DNA from: 66-474 sp040388785
Lineage (GTDB): Bacteria; Pseudomonadota; Gammaproteobacteria; Xanthomonadales; Rhodanobacteraceae
NCBI GenBank assembly: GCA_040388785.1
Contig: JAZKBD010000001.1
Location: 30,497-94,496 of the forward strand
Reading direction: 5' to 3'
Length of the DNA stretch: 64,000 bases
The position numbers and the translations under genes are program-made. The first letter of the stretch is position 1; every line of letters starts with the position of its first letter. This document shows, in pieces, positions 35,616 to 44,573 of the stretch. The notes under the pieces are model-generated. The model saw only the letters and a program-made list of their open reading frames with translations. It ran no database searches and was not told where the DNA came from.

Positions 35616-35725
35616 CGATCATCCTTGATCGCTGCTCCGCTGAACCTGCACGCGACTGCAAGGCCCCGGGTTCACGCACTCCACCTCGGCCATCCCTGGC
35701 CTGACATTCAACAACAGCCGCTCCG
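35616..35725 (-). repeat. dispersed intergenic repeat, copy A
   Basis: Read on the minus strand it starts CGGAGCGGCTGTTGTTGAA, continues GTCAGGCCAGGGATGGCC and ends GCAGCGATCAAGGATGATCG. The same start and end blocks occur at 40899, 54491 and 59293. It begins right after the mrcA stop. The middle part is the most diverged of the four copies. Confidence 0.7.
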
Positions 35726-35844
35726 CAACAGCGTTCACGGCTGCTTCGAACGCTGACCATGGCTACCATAATTCCGGATCCGCCTTTGCTTTTCTCCCCC
35801 GCTTTTTGCGACACTGGGCCCAACGCGGCTGAAAGGCACAGAAC

Positions 35845-36483
35845 ATGCACAAGACCGCTGGGTACCACCAAGCCCACGCCGAAGGCCGCGCCCACCAGCT
35901 GCGCCGCCGCGTTGCCCTCGAGGCCGCGCGCCTGATCAGCGAACACGGCATCCGCGATTACCAGTTGGCCAAGCGCAAGGCCGCGCGCCACGTGGGCGTC
36001 GATCAAGACAGTTACCTGCCGCGAAATCGCGAAATCGAGGAAGCCTTGCGCGAACACCAACGCCTGTTCCGCGCCGAACAGCAGACTCAGGCATTGCGCA
36101 CGCGCCGCGAAGCTGCGCGTGGTGTGATGCGCTTCCTGGAAACATTCGAACCGCGACTGGTCGGCCCCGTGCTCAACGGCACGGCCGACACCCACTCGCC
36201 GGTCAACCTGCATGTGTTCGACGATTCACCGGAACGCGTGGCGACTTACCTGCTGGACCACGGGATCGCCTTCGAGACCCGCGCGCACACGTTCCGCATG
36301 GATCGCCAGCGCAACGCCGAATTCCCGGTGTTCCTGTTCGATGCCGATGGCGTAGCGGTGGACGTCACCGTGTTCCCGCGCGATGCGTTGCGCCAGGCGC
36401 CACTCGACCGCACCGACGAGCGCCCGCAGCAGCGCGCGTCGTTGTCTGCACTCGAAGAGCTGCTCGCCGGAAGCGCCGGATAA
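35845..36483 (+). CDS. nucleotidyltransferase-like protein of unknown function
   Basis: A 212-residue soluble protein with no export signal. The N-terminal half is helical and charged (HAEGRAHQLRRRVALEAARL, then RDYQLAKRKAARHVGV and LPRNREIEEALREHQRLF). The C-terminal half contains LVGPVLNGTADTHSPVNLHVF, which resembles the GSxxxGxxxxxSDxDL strand-loop of minimal nucleotidyltransferases. Here, though, the catalytic aspartates are replaced (PVNLHVF). It is probably an inactive or very divergent member. The gene stops 2 bp before the convergent gltA stop, and a dispersed repeat lies in front of it. Confidence 0.7.
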   Translation: MHKTAGYHQAHAEGRAHQLRRRVALEAARLISEHGIRDYQLAKRKAARHVGVDQDSYLPRNREIEEALREHQRLFRAEQQTQALRTRREAARGVMRFLETFEPRLVGPVLNGTADTHSPVNLHVFDDSPERVATYLLDHGIAFETRAHTFRMDRQRNAEFPVFLFDADGVAVDVTVFPRDALRQAPLDRTDERPQQRASLSALEELLAGSAG

Positions 36484-36485
36484 GC

Positions 36486-37772
36486 TCAGCGCTTGTCGAG
36501 CGCCACGTACTCGCGCGGCGTCGCACCGACATACACCTGGCGGGGACGGCCAATGCGGCCGCCGGGCATTTCGTGCTGCTCGATCCAGTGCGAGATCCAG
36601 CCCGCGGTGCGCGCGATCGCGAACATCACGGTGAACATCTCGGTGGGAATCTTCAGCGCCTTGTAGATGATGCCGGAATAGAAATCGACGTTCGGATACA
36701 GCTTGTGCTCGATGAAGTAGTCGTCCTTCAGCGCGACCTCCTCCAGCTTCATCGCGATGTCCAGCAACGGATCATTCACCCCGAGCTTGTCCAGCACCTC
36801 GTGGCAGGTCGCGCGGATGATCTTGGCGCGCGGATCGAAATTCTTGTACACGCGATGGCCGAAGCCCATCAGGCGGAAACCGGAATTCTTGTCCTTGGCG
36901 CGTTCGACCGCCTTGCCGACGTTCTTCGCATCGCCGATCTCGGTGAGCATCTTCAGCACGGCTTCGTTGGCGCCACCGTGGGCCGGACCCCACAGCGCGG
37001 CGATGCCGGCCGCGATCGACGCGTACGGATTGGCGCCGGTGGAACCGACCAGCCGCACCGTGGAGGTGCTGGCGTTCTGTTCATGGTCGGCGTGCAGGAT
37101 GAAGAGCAAGTCCAGCGCCCGGGCGGCCACCGGGTTGATCTTCAGCGGCTCGCTCGGCACCTCGAACATCATGTGCAGGAAGCGATCGACGTATTCGAGG
37201 TTGTTGCGCGGATAGCGGATCGGCCAGCCGATCGAATAGCGGTAGGCGGCGGCGGCCAGCGTCGGCATCTTCGCAATCAACCGGATCGCCGCCAGCTTGC
37301 GCTGCGCAGGGTCGCCATTGTCGGTGGTGTCGTGATAGAACGCCGACAGCGACGCCACCGACGCGCACAGCATCGCCATCGGATGCGCGTCGTAATGGAA
37401 GCCGTGCAGGAAGTTCTTGACCGACTCGTGCATCATCGTGTGATGCGTCACCTGGTCCTCGAACGCGTGCATCTGTTCCGGGTTCGGGAGTTCGCCTTCC
37501 AGCAGCAGATAAGCGACCTCCAGGAAACGTGATTGCTCGGCGAGCTGTTCGATGGGGTAACCGCGATACAGCAGCACGCCCTTTTCGCCGTCGATGAAGG
37601 TGATCGCACTCTTGCACGCAGCGGTGGCGGCGAAACCCGGATCGAAAGTGAAGTGCCCGGTTTCCTTGTAAAGCGGCGCAATGTCGATGCAACTCGGCCC
37701 CTGACTGCCCTCGACCAGCGGCAGGGACACGGAATGATCGGAGGTGGTCAGGGTCACGTTGCTGTTGGACAC
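36486..37772 (-). CDS. gltA: citrate synthase (type II)
   Basis: A 428-residue enzyme condensing oxaloacetate and acetyl-CoA at the entry of the TCA cycle. Active-site histidines are visible in LHADHEQNAST and GFGHRVYKNFDPRA, and the catalytic aspartate in NVDFYSGIIYKAL. The length matches the hexameric, NADH-sensitive type of Gram-negative bacteria. A GTG start at 37772 is used because AAGGAG lies six bases upstream; the frame remains open upstream without a ribosome site. It is monocistronic, with the terminator of rpmE2 upstream. Confidence 0.97.
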   Translation of the reverse strand: MSNSNVTLTTSDHSVSLPLVEGSQGPSCIDIAPLYKETGHFTFDPGFAATAACKSAITFIDGEKGVLLYRGYPIEQLAEQSRFLEVAYLLLEGELPNPEQMHAFEDQVTHHTMMHESVKNFLHGFHYDAHPMAMLCASVASLSAFYHDTTDNGDPAQRKLAAIRLIAKMPTLAAAAYRYSIGWPIRYPRNNLEYVDRFLHMMFEVPSEPLKINPVAARALDLLFILHADHEQNASTSTVRLVGSTGANPYASIAAGIAALWGPAHGGANEAVLKMLTEIGDAKNVGKAVERAKDKNSGFRLMGFGHRVYKNFDPRAKIIRATCHEVLDKLGVNDPLLDIAMKLEEVALKDDYFIEHKLYPNVDFYSGIIYKALKIPTEMFTVMFAIARTAGWISHWIEQHEMPGGRIGRPRQVYVGATPREYVALDKR

Positions 37773-37885
37773 GGGGAACTCCTTGGAAGCACGCGCCGCG
37801 TGCGCGTTTTCGTTCAATTGAATCGGTCGATTATCGCACGATACGGTTGCGTACGCAGGTGTGACGATCGGCACGTTGCAACGAA

Positions 37886-37917
37886 AACGCCTTCCGTGAT
37901 CGCTCACGGAAGGCGTT
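37886..37917 (-). terminator. rho-independent terminator of rpmE2
   Basis: A perfect 14-bp stem (37886-37899 with 37904-37917) has a TCGC loop and T-rich flanks on both strands. It lies 70 bp after the rpmE2 stop and upstream of gltA. Confidence 0.85.
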
Positions 37918-37986
37918 TGTTTTCGAAGCCGCTGGATCCCGGATCAACGCACGTCCATGTGCCGTCCGGGACAAGTTCATCCGAAC

Positions 37987-38232
37987 TTACTTGCCGGCGT
38001 AGCGCTTCTTGAACTTGTCGATGCGGCCGCCCGCGTCCATCACCTTCTGCTTGCCGGTGTAGAACGGGTGCGAAGCCGACGAGATGTCGACCTTGATCAC
38101 GGGGTATTCGTTGCCGTCTTCCCACTTGACGGTTTCCTCGCTCGTCATCGTCGAACGCGTCAGGAACGCGAAATCGGACGCGGCGTCCTGGAAGACCACC
38201 GGATGGTAATCGGGGTGGATGTCGGCTTTCAT
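37987..38232 (-). CDS. rpmE2: 50S ribosomal protein L31 type B (zinc-free)
   Basis: An 81-residue ribosomal protein. It starts MKADIHPDYHPVVF and contains DFAFLTRSTMTSE and SSASHPFYTGKQKVMDAGGRIDKF, the type-B signature. There are no cysteines, so it lacks the zinc site of type A L31. In many bacteria such paralogues replace the zinc-containing form during zinc limitation; in this lineage the type B form is often the main one. No Zur-like palindrome was noticed upstream. Monocistronic. Confidence 0.96.
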   Translation of the reverse strand: MKADIHPDYHPVVFQDAASDFAFLTRSTMTSEETVKWEDGNEYPVIKVDISSASHPFYTGKQKVMDAGGRIDKFKKRYAGK

Positions 38233-38308
38233 GGGTGTTCGCCTGGGTTGGATTGCTGCGGGCAAGGGCGGAATTGTAACCCGGCCCGGCCCGCGCGGGC
38301 AAGCCGCG

Positions 38309-40438
38309 TCAGGTATCCGCGAACCGCACCGCCGCCCCGATCCAGCGCTCCACCAGCCGCCGCGCCAGGGCCGGATGCCCGCGCAGCATTGCGGTCCCGA
38401 CCCGCTGCACGGCCCGCATCAAGGGCGCATCCCGCACGATGTCGGCGACCCGGAAGCCCATCTCGCCGGTCTGGCGCGTGCCCAGCAACTCACCCGGCCC
38501 TCGCAGGCGCAGATCTTTTTCCGCGATCGCGAAACCGTCATTGGTCTCGCGCAGGGTTTCCAGGCGCTGTTTCGCCAGCCCGGACAGGGGTGGCTGGTAC
38601 AGCAACACGCAAGTCGAAGCCACGTTGCCGCGACCGACGCGGCCGCGCAACTGATGCAGTTGCGCGAGGCCCAGCCGTTCCGCATTTTCGATCACCATCA
38701 GGCTGGCATTGGGCACGTCGACGCCCACCTCGATCACGGTGGTCGCGACCAGCAACGCAGTGCGACCGTTCTTGAACGCATCCATTGCAGCCTGCTTGTC
38801 GTTCGCCTTCATGCGTCCGTGCACCAGGCCGACGGTGATTTCCGGCAGCGCGGCGCAGAGTTGCGCGTGCGCGACTTCGGCAGCCTGCGCCTGCAATTGG
38901 TCGTTGTCCTCGATCAACGTGCACACCCAATACGCCTGCCGCCCTTCCGCGCAGGCGGCGCGGATTCGCTCGACGACTTCATCGCGGCGCGTATTGGCAA
39001 TCGCGACCGTGCGAACCGGCGTGCGGCCGGGCGGCAATTCGTCCAGCGTGGACACGTCGAGATCGGCGTACGCGCTCATCGCCAGCGTCCGCGGGATCGG
39101 CGTCGCGGTCAGCACCAGTTGGTGCGGGGCTTCGCCACCCGCGCGGCCCTTGTCACGAAGAGCCATCCGCTGCTGCACGCCGAAACGATGCTGTTCATCC
39201 ACGATCGCGAGTCCCAGGCGCGCGAATTCGACGCCCTCCTGCATCAGCGCATGGGTGCCAACCACGATTGGCGCCCCCGCCGCGAGTTGCGCCAATGCCT
39301 TGGCGCGTGCGCGGCCCGTCACTTTGCCGGCAAGCCACACCACGTCGATACCCAGCGGTTCGAACCATGCGCGGAAACTGCGCAGGTGCTGTTCGGCCAG
39401 CAACTCGGTGGGCACCATCAGCGCCGTTTGCCGGCCGTTCGCGATGGCGTGCAGGGCCGCGAGCGCGGCCACGACCGTCTTGCCCGAGCCGACGTCACCT
39501 TGTACCAGTCGCAGCATCGGCACGCTTTTCTCCAGGTCACGCCCGACTTCCAGCGCCACCCGGGCCTGTGCGCGCGTGAGCGCAAACGGCAACCCTTCGA
39601 GAAAGCGTTGCCGCAATCCGGCATCAGCCGGCAGTGCGGGTGCGCGATGCCGTCGCACCCGCGCGCGCATCCGCTTGAGGCTGATGTGGTGCGCCAGCAG
39701 TTCCTCGAACGCCAATCGCTGCTGCGCCGGATGCGTGCACGCCAGCAATGCAGCCACGTCGGCATCCGGCGCCGGCCGGTGCACACCGAGCAGCGCGTCG
39801 CGCAGCGGCATCAAACCCAAAGGTTCCAGCCAGGCGGAAGGAACCAACTCCAGGGCGGCTTCATCGGGCAAGCGCGCCAGCGCCTTTTCGATCACGCCAC
39901 GCAGGCGCTGCTGGCCCAACCCTTCGGTGGCGGGATAGATCGGCGTCAGGGTTTCTTCGACCGCAGCCTCGCCATGCAACACGCGGTACTGCGGGTGCAC
40001 CATTTCCAGCCCGTGCTGGCCATGGCGGACCGCGCCGTAGCAGCGCAGCCGCACGCCTGGCGCGAACTGCTCGGCCTGCTGGCGGCGGAAATGGAAAAAG
40101 CGCAACACCAGCGTCTCGCGCGATGCATCGGTGATCGCCACGCGCAATTGCGGCCGCGGACGGAAGCCGCTCTGGACGGCTTCAACGACGCCTTCGACTT
40201 GCGCCGATTCGCCGGCGACAAGCTCGCGGATGGACGTGATTCGCGTGCGATCCTCGTAACGCAGCGGCAGGTGGAACCAGAGGTCCTGCACGCGCTCGAT
40301 GCCCAGCTTGCGCAGCGTGTCCGCGAGGGCGGGACCGACACCCGGCAGCGCCGCGACGGGCGCGAGCCCGGGATCGTTGCTCGGGGTGATGCGTGTATCG
40401 GCCGGTGTCGTCACCCGCGCAAGGTTAGCCGATGCCAC
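38309..40438 (-). CDS. recG: ATP-dependent DNA helicase RecG
   Basis: A 709-residue superfamily 2 helicase that regresses stalled forks and branch-migrates Holliday junctions. The N-terminal wedge (OB) domain is about 50-200. Walker A is GDVGSGKT (about 320), motif II is IVDEQHRFGVQQR, and motif III LTATPIPRTLAMSAY. Motif VI is QLRGRVGRGN, followed by the TRG motif region (DGFAIAEKDLRLRGPGELLGTRQ). The start is taken at a GTG (40438) 25 bp after ridA; a second GTG lies eight codons later. The downstream end is 76 bp from rpmE2. Confidence 0.96.
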   Translation of the reverse strand: MASANLARVTTPADTRITPSNDPGLAPVAALPGVGPALADTLRKLGIERVQDLWFHLPLRYEDRTRITSIRELVAGESAQVEGVVEAVQSGFRPRPQLRVAITDASRETLVLRFFHFRRQQAEQFAPGVRLRCYGAVRHGQHGLEMVHPQYRVLHGEAAVEETLTPIYPATEGLGQQRLRGVIEKALARLPDEAALELVPSAWLEPLGLMPLRDALLGVHRPAPDADVAALLACTHPAQQRLAFEELLAHHISLKRMRARVRRHRAPALPADAGLRQRFLEGLPFALTRAQARVALEVGRDLEKSVPMLRLVQGDVGSGKTVVAALAALHAIANGRQTALMVPTELLAEQHLRSFRAWFEPLGIDVVWLAGKVTGRARAKALAQLAAGAPIVVGTHALMQEGVEFARLGLAIVDEQHRFGVQQRMALRDKGRAGGEAPHQLVLTATPIPRTLAMSAYADLDVSTLDELPPGRTPVRTVAIANTRRDEVVERIRAACAEGRQAYWVCTLIEDNDQLQAQAAEVAHAQLCAALPEITVGLVHGRMKANDKQAAMDAFKNGRTALLVATTVIEVGVDVPNASLMVIENAERLGLAQLHQLRGRVGRGNVASTCVLLYQPPLSGLAKQRLETLRETNDGFAIAEKDLRLRGPGELLGTRQTGEMGFRVADIVRDAPLMRAVQRVGTAMLRGHPALARRLVERWIGAAVRFADT

Positions 40439-40463
40439 GCTTCAACAATGCGCGTCGGACGCG

Positions 40464-40847
40464 TCAGCCGGTCACCGCAATCACGTCGATCTCGACCGCC
40501 GCAGCGCGCGGCAGTGCCGCCACGCCGATCGTGGAACGCGCGGGATACGGTTCGCTGAAATACTTCTTCATGACTTCATTGACGGTGCCGAAGTTGCCGA
40601 GGTCGGTCATGTAGATCGCCACGCGCACGACGTCGTCGAACGAGGCGCCGGCGGCGGCCAGCACGGCTTTCAGGTTTTCGAACACGCGCGTCGCCTGCGC
40701 GTCGATGCCGCCGGCCACCATTTCGCCGGTGGCGGGATCGAGCGGCGTCTGGCCGGACAGGTAAAGCGTGTTGCCGCTGCGGACCGCCTGCGAATACGGG
40801 CCGATGGCCTTCGGCGCGGCCTCGGAATGGACGGGTTGACGTGGCAT
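40464..40847 (-). CDS. ridA: RidA enamine/imine deaminase
   Basis: A 127-residue member of the RidA (YjgF/YER057c/UK114) family. It has AIGPYSQAVRSGNTLYLSGQ at the front, the helix VFENLKAVLAAAGASFDDVV, and the signature PARSTIGVAALPRAAAVEIDV at the end, with the conserved arginine. It removes reactive 2-aminoacrylate made by PLP enzymes. The order spoT-ridA-recG is common in this order of bacteria. A dispersed repeat separates it from spoT. Confidence 0.95.
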   Translation of the reverse strand: MPRQPVHSEAAPKAIGPYSQAVRSGNTLYLSGQTPLDPATGEMVAGGIDAQATRVFENLKAVLAAAGASFDDVVRVAIYMTDLGNFGTVNEVMKKYFSEPYPARSTIGVAALPRAAAVEIDVIAVTG

Positions 40848-40898
40848 GACACTCTCGCATCGCGATCAAGAAAAGAACGGCAGAATAGCAGCACTGTT

Positions 40899-41010
40899 CG
40901 AAGCGGCTGTTGTGGAAAGTCAGGCCACGGAAGGCCGTTCTGGCCTCCACGGAGTTAAAGGACGCCCCGTTATACGAAACATCTGCGACGCAGCGATCAG
41001 GGACGATCGC
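40899..41010 (+). repeat. dispersed intergenic repeat, copy B
   Basis: Plus-strand copy starting CGAAGCGGCTGTTGTGGAA, with AAAGTCAGGCCACGGAAGGC and GGCCGTTCTGG in the middle, and ending GCGATCAGGGACGATCGC. It lies between the spoT stop and the ridA start, antisense to both genes. Confidence 0.75.
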
Positions 41011-41012
41011 AA

Positions 41013-43190
41013 TCAAATGGGATACCGATAGACACCGTTCACCACCTTTGTATTGCGGATGCGCCGCATCACGTCGGCCAGATGCTTGCGGCTCTTCACC
41101 TCGATGGTGAAGATCAAGGTGGCGGCCTGGATGCCGCGCTCGATGTACTTGACGTCGTCGATGTTGGAGTTGGCTTCCGCGATCGCGGCGGACACCGTCG
41201 CCAGCACGCCGGGCCGGTTGACGACTTCCACCCGCAGCTCGACGCGGTAATCGCCCTGCACTTCGCTGTCCCAGCCGATCTCGACGCGGCGCTCGGGCAG
41301 CTTGAACAATTCGGTGACATTGGGACATTCGACGCGGTGCACGACGATGCCCTTGCCGGGTGACAGGTAGCCCACGATGTCGTCGCCCGGTACCGGGTGG
41401 CAGCAGTTGCCGAAACTGAGGATGCCGCGTTCGGCGCCGCTGATGCGGATTTTTTCCGCGCGATGCTGTGCAGTACCGATCACCGAGCCGCCCAGCGCGA
41501 TCAGCTTGGCCGCAACCTGGCCGGGCATGCGGTTGCCCATCGCGATGTCGGACAGCAGGTCTTCGAGGCGGCGCAGGTTGTTGTCGGCGAGGTAGCGGTC
41601 CAGCGCTTCCGGCGGCACCGCATCGAGGCTCGAACCGCTGGCGTCCAGCGCACTCTCCAGCATGCGGTGACCGAAATCGATCGCGTCTTCGTGCTGCAGG
41701 TGTTTCAGGTATTGGCGGATCGCGGCGCGCGCCTTGCCGGTCACCGCGAAGTCCAGCCAGGACGGATTGGGCGCCGCGGAAGGCGCGGTGATCACTTCGA
41801 CGGTCTGGCCCGAAGAGGGTTGCGCGCGCAGCGAAGCGAGCTTGCCGTCGATGCGCGCCGCCACCGCATGCATGCCGACGTCGGTGTGCACGGCAAACGC
41901 AAGGTCCAGCGCGGTCGCATTTTTCGGCAACGCCTGGATGTCACCCGCGGGCGTGAACAGATAGACCTCGTCCGGGAACAGGTCGACCTTGACGTTCTCG
42001 AAGAACTCCAGCGACGACGGCGTGGCGGCCTGCGAATCGGCCAGGCCGGTGACCCACGCGCGTGCACGCGACTGCGCGCTGTTGGAGGGAATCGCGTCCT
42101 GCTTGTACGACCAGTGCGCCGCCACCCCGCGCTCGGCGACGGTGTCCATCTCTTCGGTGCGGATCTGGATTTCGATCGGCGCAGCGAACGGGCCGAACAG
42201 CACGGTGTGCAGCGACTGGTAACCGTTGGCCTTGGGGATCGCGATGAAATCCTTGAAGCGTCCTTCCACCGGCTTGAACAGCGAGTGCGCCGAACCCAGC
42301 GCCTGGTAACAATGCGCAACGCTGTCGGTGATGAGGCGGAACCCATACACATCCATCAACTGATCGAATGTCTTGTGCTCGCTTTTCATCTTCGACCAGA
42401 TGCTGTACGGCGCTTTCACCCGGCTGATGATGCGCACGGGAATGCCGTCGGCTGCCAAGCGCTCCGCCAGCGCCAATTCGATCTTCACCATCGATTCGCG
42501 GCGGTTGCCCAAGGTCCGCTTGATGCGTGACGCAATGATCTTGTAGCGATCCGGATAAAGACTGCGGAAGCCGAGATCCTGCAGTTCGGCGCGGATCGCG
42601 TTCATGCCCAGGCGCGCCGCGATGGGCGCATAGATGTCCAGCGTTTCGCGCGCGATGCGCCGGCGCGCGTCGGGCGCCATCGCCGACAACGTGCGCATGT
42701 TGTGCAGGCGGTCGGCCAATTTGATCAGGATCACCCGCAGGTCGCGCGCCATCGCCAGCAGCATCTTGCGGAAGCTTTCGGCGTCTGCTTCCACGCGGCT
42801 CGCGAAATCCACCCGTTCGAGTTTGGTGACGCCATCCACCAACTCGGTGACCGTGGTGCCGAAACTGGCTTCGAGCTGCACGCGGGTCATGCCGGTGTCT
42901 TCCAGCGTGTCGTGCAGGATCGCCGCGATGATGGTTTCGGCATCCAGCCGCAGCCCGGCGAGGATCGCGGCGACCGCAAGCGGATGCGTGATGTACGGCT
43001 CGCCGCTCTTGCGCTTCTGGCTGGCGTGCGCGCGCGCGCCTACCGCGTAGGCGCCGCGGACGCGTTCGATCTGTTCGGGAGGAAGATAGACCGCGAGCTG
43101 CGCGGCAAGCTCGTCGATACCCGCGGTTTCGGCGGCCGCGATCGGCCGCACCGCTTCGGTTGCCTCTGCTTTGGCTTTGCGCTTGCGCAT
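41013..43190 (-). CDS. spoT: bifunctional (p)ppGpp synthase/hydrolase SpoT
   Basis: A 725-residue stringent-response enzyme. The hydrolase domain carries the HD pair H93-D94 (ILHDTLEDT) with preceding PYITHPLAVA. The synthetase domain has RVKAPYSIWSKM and DVYGFRLI. TGS (VYLFTPAGDIQALPKNATALD), a zinc-finger-like/helical region with FGNCCHPVPGDDI, and a C-terminal ACT domain follow. The intact HD motif identifies it as SpoT/Rel-type rather than RelA. Unlike in many Gammaproteobacteria, rpoZ is not directly upstream; a small exported protein gene occupies that place. Confidence 0.96.
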   Translation of the reverse strand: MRKRKAKAEATEAVRPIAAAETAGIDELAAQLAVYLPPEQIERVRGAYAVGARAHASQKRKSGEPYITHPLAVAAILAGLRLDAETIIAAILHDTLEDTGMTRVQLEASFGTTVTELVDGVTKLERVDFASRVEADAESFRKMLLAMARDLRVILIKLADRLHNMRTLSAMAPDARRRIARETLDIYAPIAARLGMNAIRAELQDLGFRSLYPDRYKIIASRIKRTLGNRRESMVKIELALAERLAADGIPVRIISRVKAPYSIWSKMKSEHKTFDQLMDVYGFRLITDSVAHCYQALGSAHSLFKPVEGRFKDFIAIPKANGYQSLHTVLFGPFAAPIEIQIRTEEMDTVAERGVAAHWSYKQDAIPSNSAQSRARAWVTGLADSQAATPSSLEFFENVKVDLFPDEVYLFTPAGDIQALPKNATALDLAFAVHTDVGMHAVAARIDGKLASLRAQPSSGQTVEVITAPSAAPNPSWLDFAVTGKARAAIRQYLKHLQHEDAIDFGHRMLESALDASGSSLDAVPPEALDRYLADNNLRRLEDLLSDIAMGNRMPGQVAAKLIALGGSVIGTAQHRAEKIRISGAERGILSFGNCCHPVPGDDIVGYLSPGKGIVVHRVECPNVTELFKLPERRVEIGWDSEVQGDYRVELRVEVVNRPGVLATVSAAIAEANSNIDDVKYIERGIQAATLIFTIEVKSRKHLADVMRRIRNTKVVNGVYRYPI

Positions 43191-43246
43191 GCCTCAAGCT
43201 AGACAGGCACGCGGCGCGAGTCAATATCGCGGCGACGCGTTCTAAC

Positions 43247-43273
43247 GTTCCGCGCACCGGAAGTGCGCGGAAC
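43247..43273. terminator. terminator-like hairpin between spoT and the upstream gene
   Basis: Perfect 10-bp arms GTTCCGCGCA (43247-43256) and TGCGCGGAAC (43264-43273) with a seven-base loop lie downstream of the minus-strand gene ending at 43310. No T-run follows on the minus strand, so termination efficiency is uncertain. Confidence 0.5.
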
Positions 43274-43309
43274 GATTTTCAAGGATGCCCGGAAAGCTTC
43301 AACCGAGGT

Positions 43310-43678
43310 TCAGTGCCCGCGCACCGTCACGGACGGATCGAGCATCTGCAAGGCCTCGCCGACGTTGTTGGTACCGGTGCGCTGGATGTCTTTCTGGCTG
43401 TAGCTGTTGCCGGTCACGGGCAGGCACTGTCCCTTGGGCGGCGGGATGTGGCTGCCCGTATCGCGGATGCACATGCGCGAATCGAGCGGCGGAACCGCGC
43501 GCTGGCCATTCGGGGCGGCTGCCGCAGACTGGTTCGATGCGGTCGCGGTCGCCTGCGTCGGGGTTGCAGCATTGTTGGGACTGCTTTGCGCGAAGGCTGG
43601 CAGGACTACTGCCGCGCCGCCACACAGAGCGAGCAGTGCCGTGGCGAGAATCTGTTTGTTGATGACCGGCTTGTTCAT
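43310..43678 (-). CDS. small exported protein with TonB-plug-like C terminus
   Basis: A 122-residue protein with a signal peptide (KQILATALLALCGGAAVVLPAFA, about 8-30). An Ala/Thr/Gln-rich linker follows, and then a conserved-looking core with two cysteines (RMCIRDTGSHIPPPKGQCLP). The last 30 residues (DIQRTGTNNVGEALQMLDP, then SVTVRGH) resemble the start of the plug domain of TonB-dependent receptors, which reads RTGxxxVxEALxxLPGVxVRG. No barrel follows. The start at 43678 (MNKPVINKQ) has no strong ribosome site; an in-frame ATG lies ten codons upstream. Function unknown. Confidence 0.7.
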   Translation of the reverse strand: MNKPVINKQILATALLALCGGAAVVLPAFAQSSPNNAATPTQATATASNQSAAAAPNGQRAVPPLDSRMCIRDTGSHIPPPKGQCLPVTGNSYSQKDIQRTGTNNVGEALQMLDPSVTVRGH

Positions 43679-43805
43679 GATCGGCCTCCTGATGTGCCTG
43701 TGATCCATTGTGCGCCCGCGCCCGCGTTTCGGCTACAGCGGGTCAACATGGCGACAGAGATCGTTCATACTTTCGACCCCGCCTTACGCGGAAGATTCCC
43801 CGTCC

Positions 43806-44543
43806 ATGCGAGAAATCCGGTTTTTCGTCGATGTTCCGCTGGCACCCGGCCGCGAGCTGCCGTTGCCGCAGGAGGCGAGCGGGCACGCGTTGCGGGTATT
43901 GCGCCTGAAAGCCGGCGATGACGTGACCCTCTTCAACGGCGACGGGCGCGAGTACCGCGCCAGGCTGACCAATGCCGACCCTCGCGCTGCCAGCGTCCAG
44001 ATCGAAAGCGTGGATGCGCCGGGACGGGAGTCACCGCTGCGCATCACGCTCATCCAGTCGCTGGCACGCGGTGAAAAAATGGACTGGATCATCCAGAAAG
44101 CCACCGAACTGGGCGTCGCGCGGATCTGGCCGGTGGTCAGCGCGCGCAGCGAGGTCCGGCTGGACAGCACCCGCGGCGAAAAGCGGCTGGACCGCTGGCG
44201 CGCGGTCGCCATCGCCGCGTGCGAGCAATGCGCGCGCAACGTGCTGCCGGAAATCAGCCCACCCGAAGCCTTGGCGACGAGCTTGTCCGCGCATCCGGCC
44301 AGCGATACGGAAACCCGCTGGATGCTGCACCCCGGCGGAACCACGCGCCTGCGGCATGCCGGATCGGCAACCGCAGACGTGCTGCTGGCAGTGGGACCGG
44401 AGGGCGGATTCAGCGACGACGACCTGCACGCGCTGCGCCAGGCAGGCTTCCGCGCGCTCGCGTTGGGCCCGCGCGTTTTGCGGACGGAAACCGCCGGACT
44501 CGCTGCGGTGGCGGCCCTGCAAGCCAGCTACGGCGACTTCTGA
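43806..44543 (+). CDS. rsmE: 16S rRNA m3U1498 methyltransferase RsmE
   Basis: A 245-residue SPOUT methyltransferase. The N-terminal PUA-like domain (about 1-75) contains HALRVLRLKAGDDVTLFNGDG. The catalytic domain has QKATELGVARIWPVVSARSE and the trefoil-knot SAM-binding motifs LLAVGPEGGFSDDD and LGPRVLRTETA. It methylates U1498 in the decoding centre of the 30S subunit. The ATG at 43806 is chosen because the upstream in-frame extension is not family-like. It converges with chpC. Confidence 0.95.
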   Translation: MREIRFFVDVPLAPGRELPLPQEASGHALRVLRLKAGDDVTLFNGDGREYRARLTNADPRAASVQIESVDAPGRESPLRITLIQSLARGEKMDWIIQKATELGVARIWPVVSARSEVRLDSTRGEKRLDRWRAVAIAACEQCARNVLPEISPPEALATSLSAHPASDTETRWMLHPGGTTRLRHAGSATADVLLAVGPEGGFSDDDLHALRQAGFRALALGPRVLRTETAGLAAVAALQASYGDF

Positions 44544-44573
44544 ATCAGGGAAACCGTCTGCGGAAAGGAGCGA

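Noticed and set aside
38219..40558. 779-codon plus-strand frame opposite recG
   Set aside because: The minus strand encodes all helicase motifs in order; the plus-strand product has the usual antisense composition (Arg, Gln, His).
41013..43190. RelA rather than SpoT
   Set aside because: The HD motif (ILHDTLEDT) required for hydrolysis is intact, which is lost in RelA.
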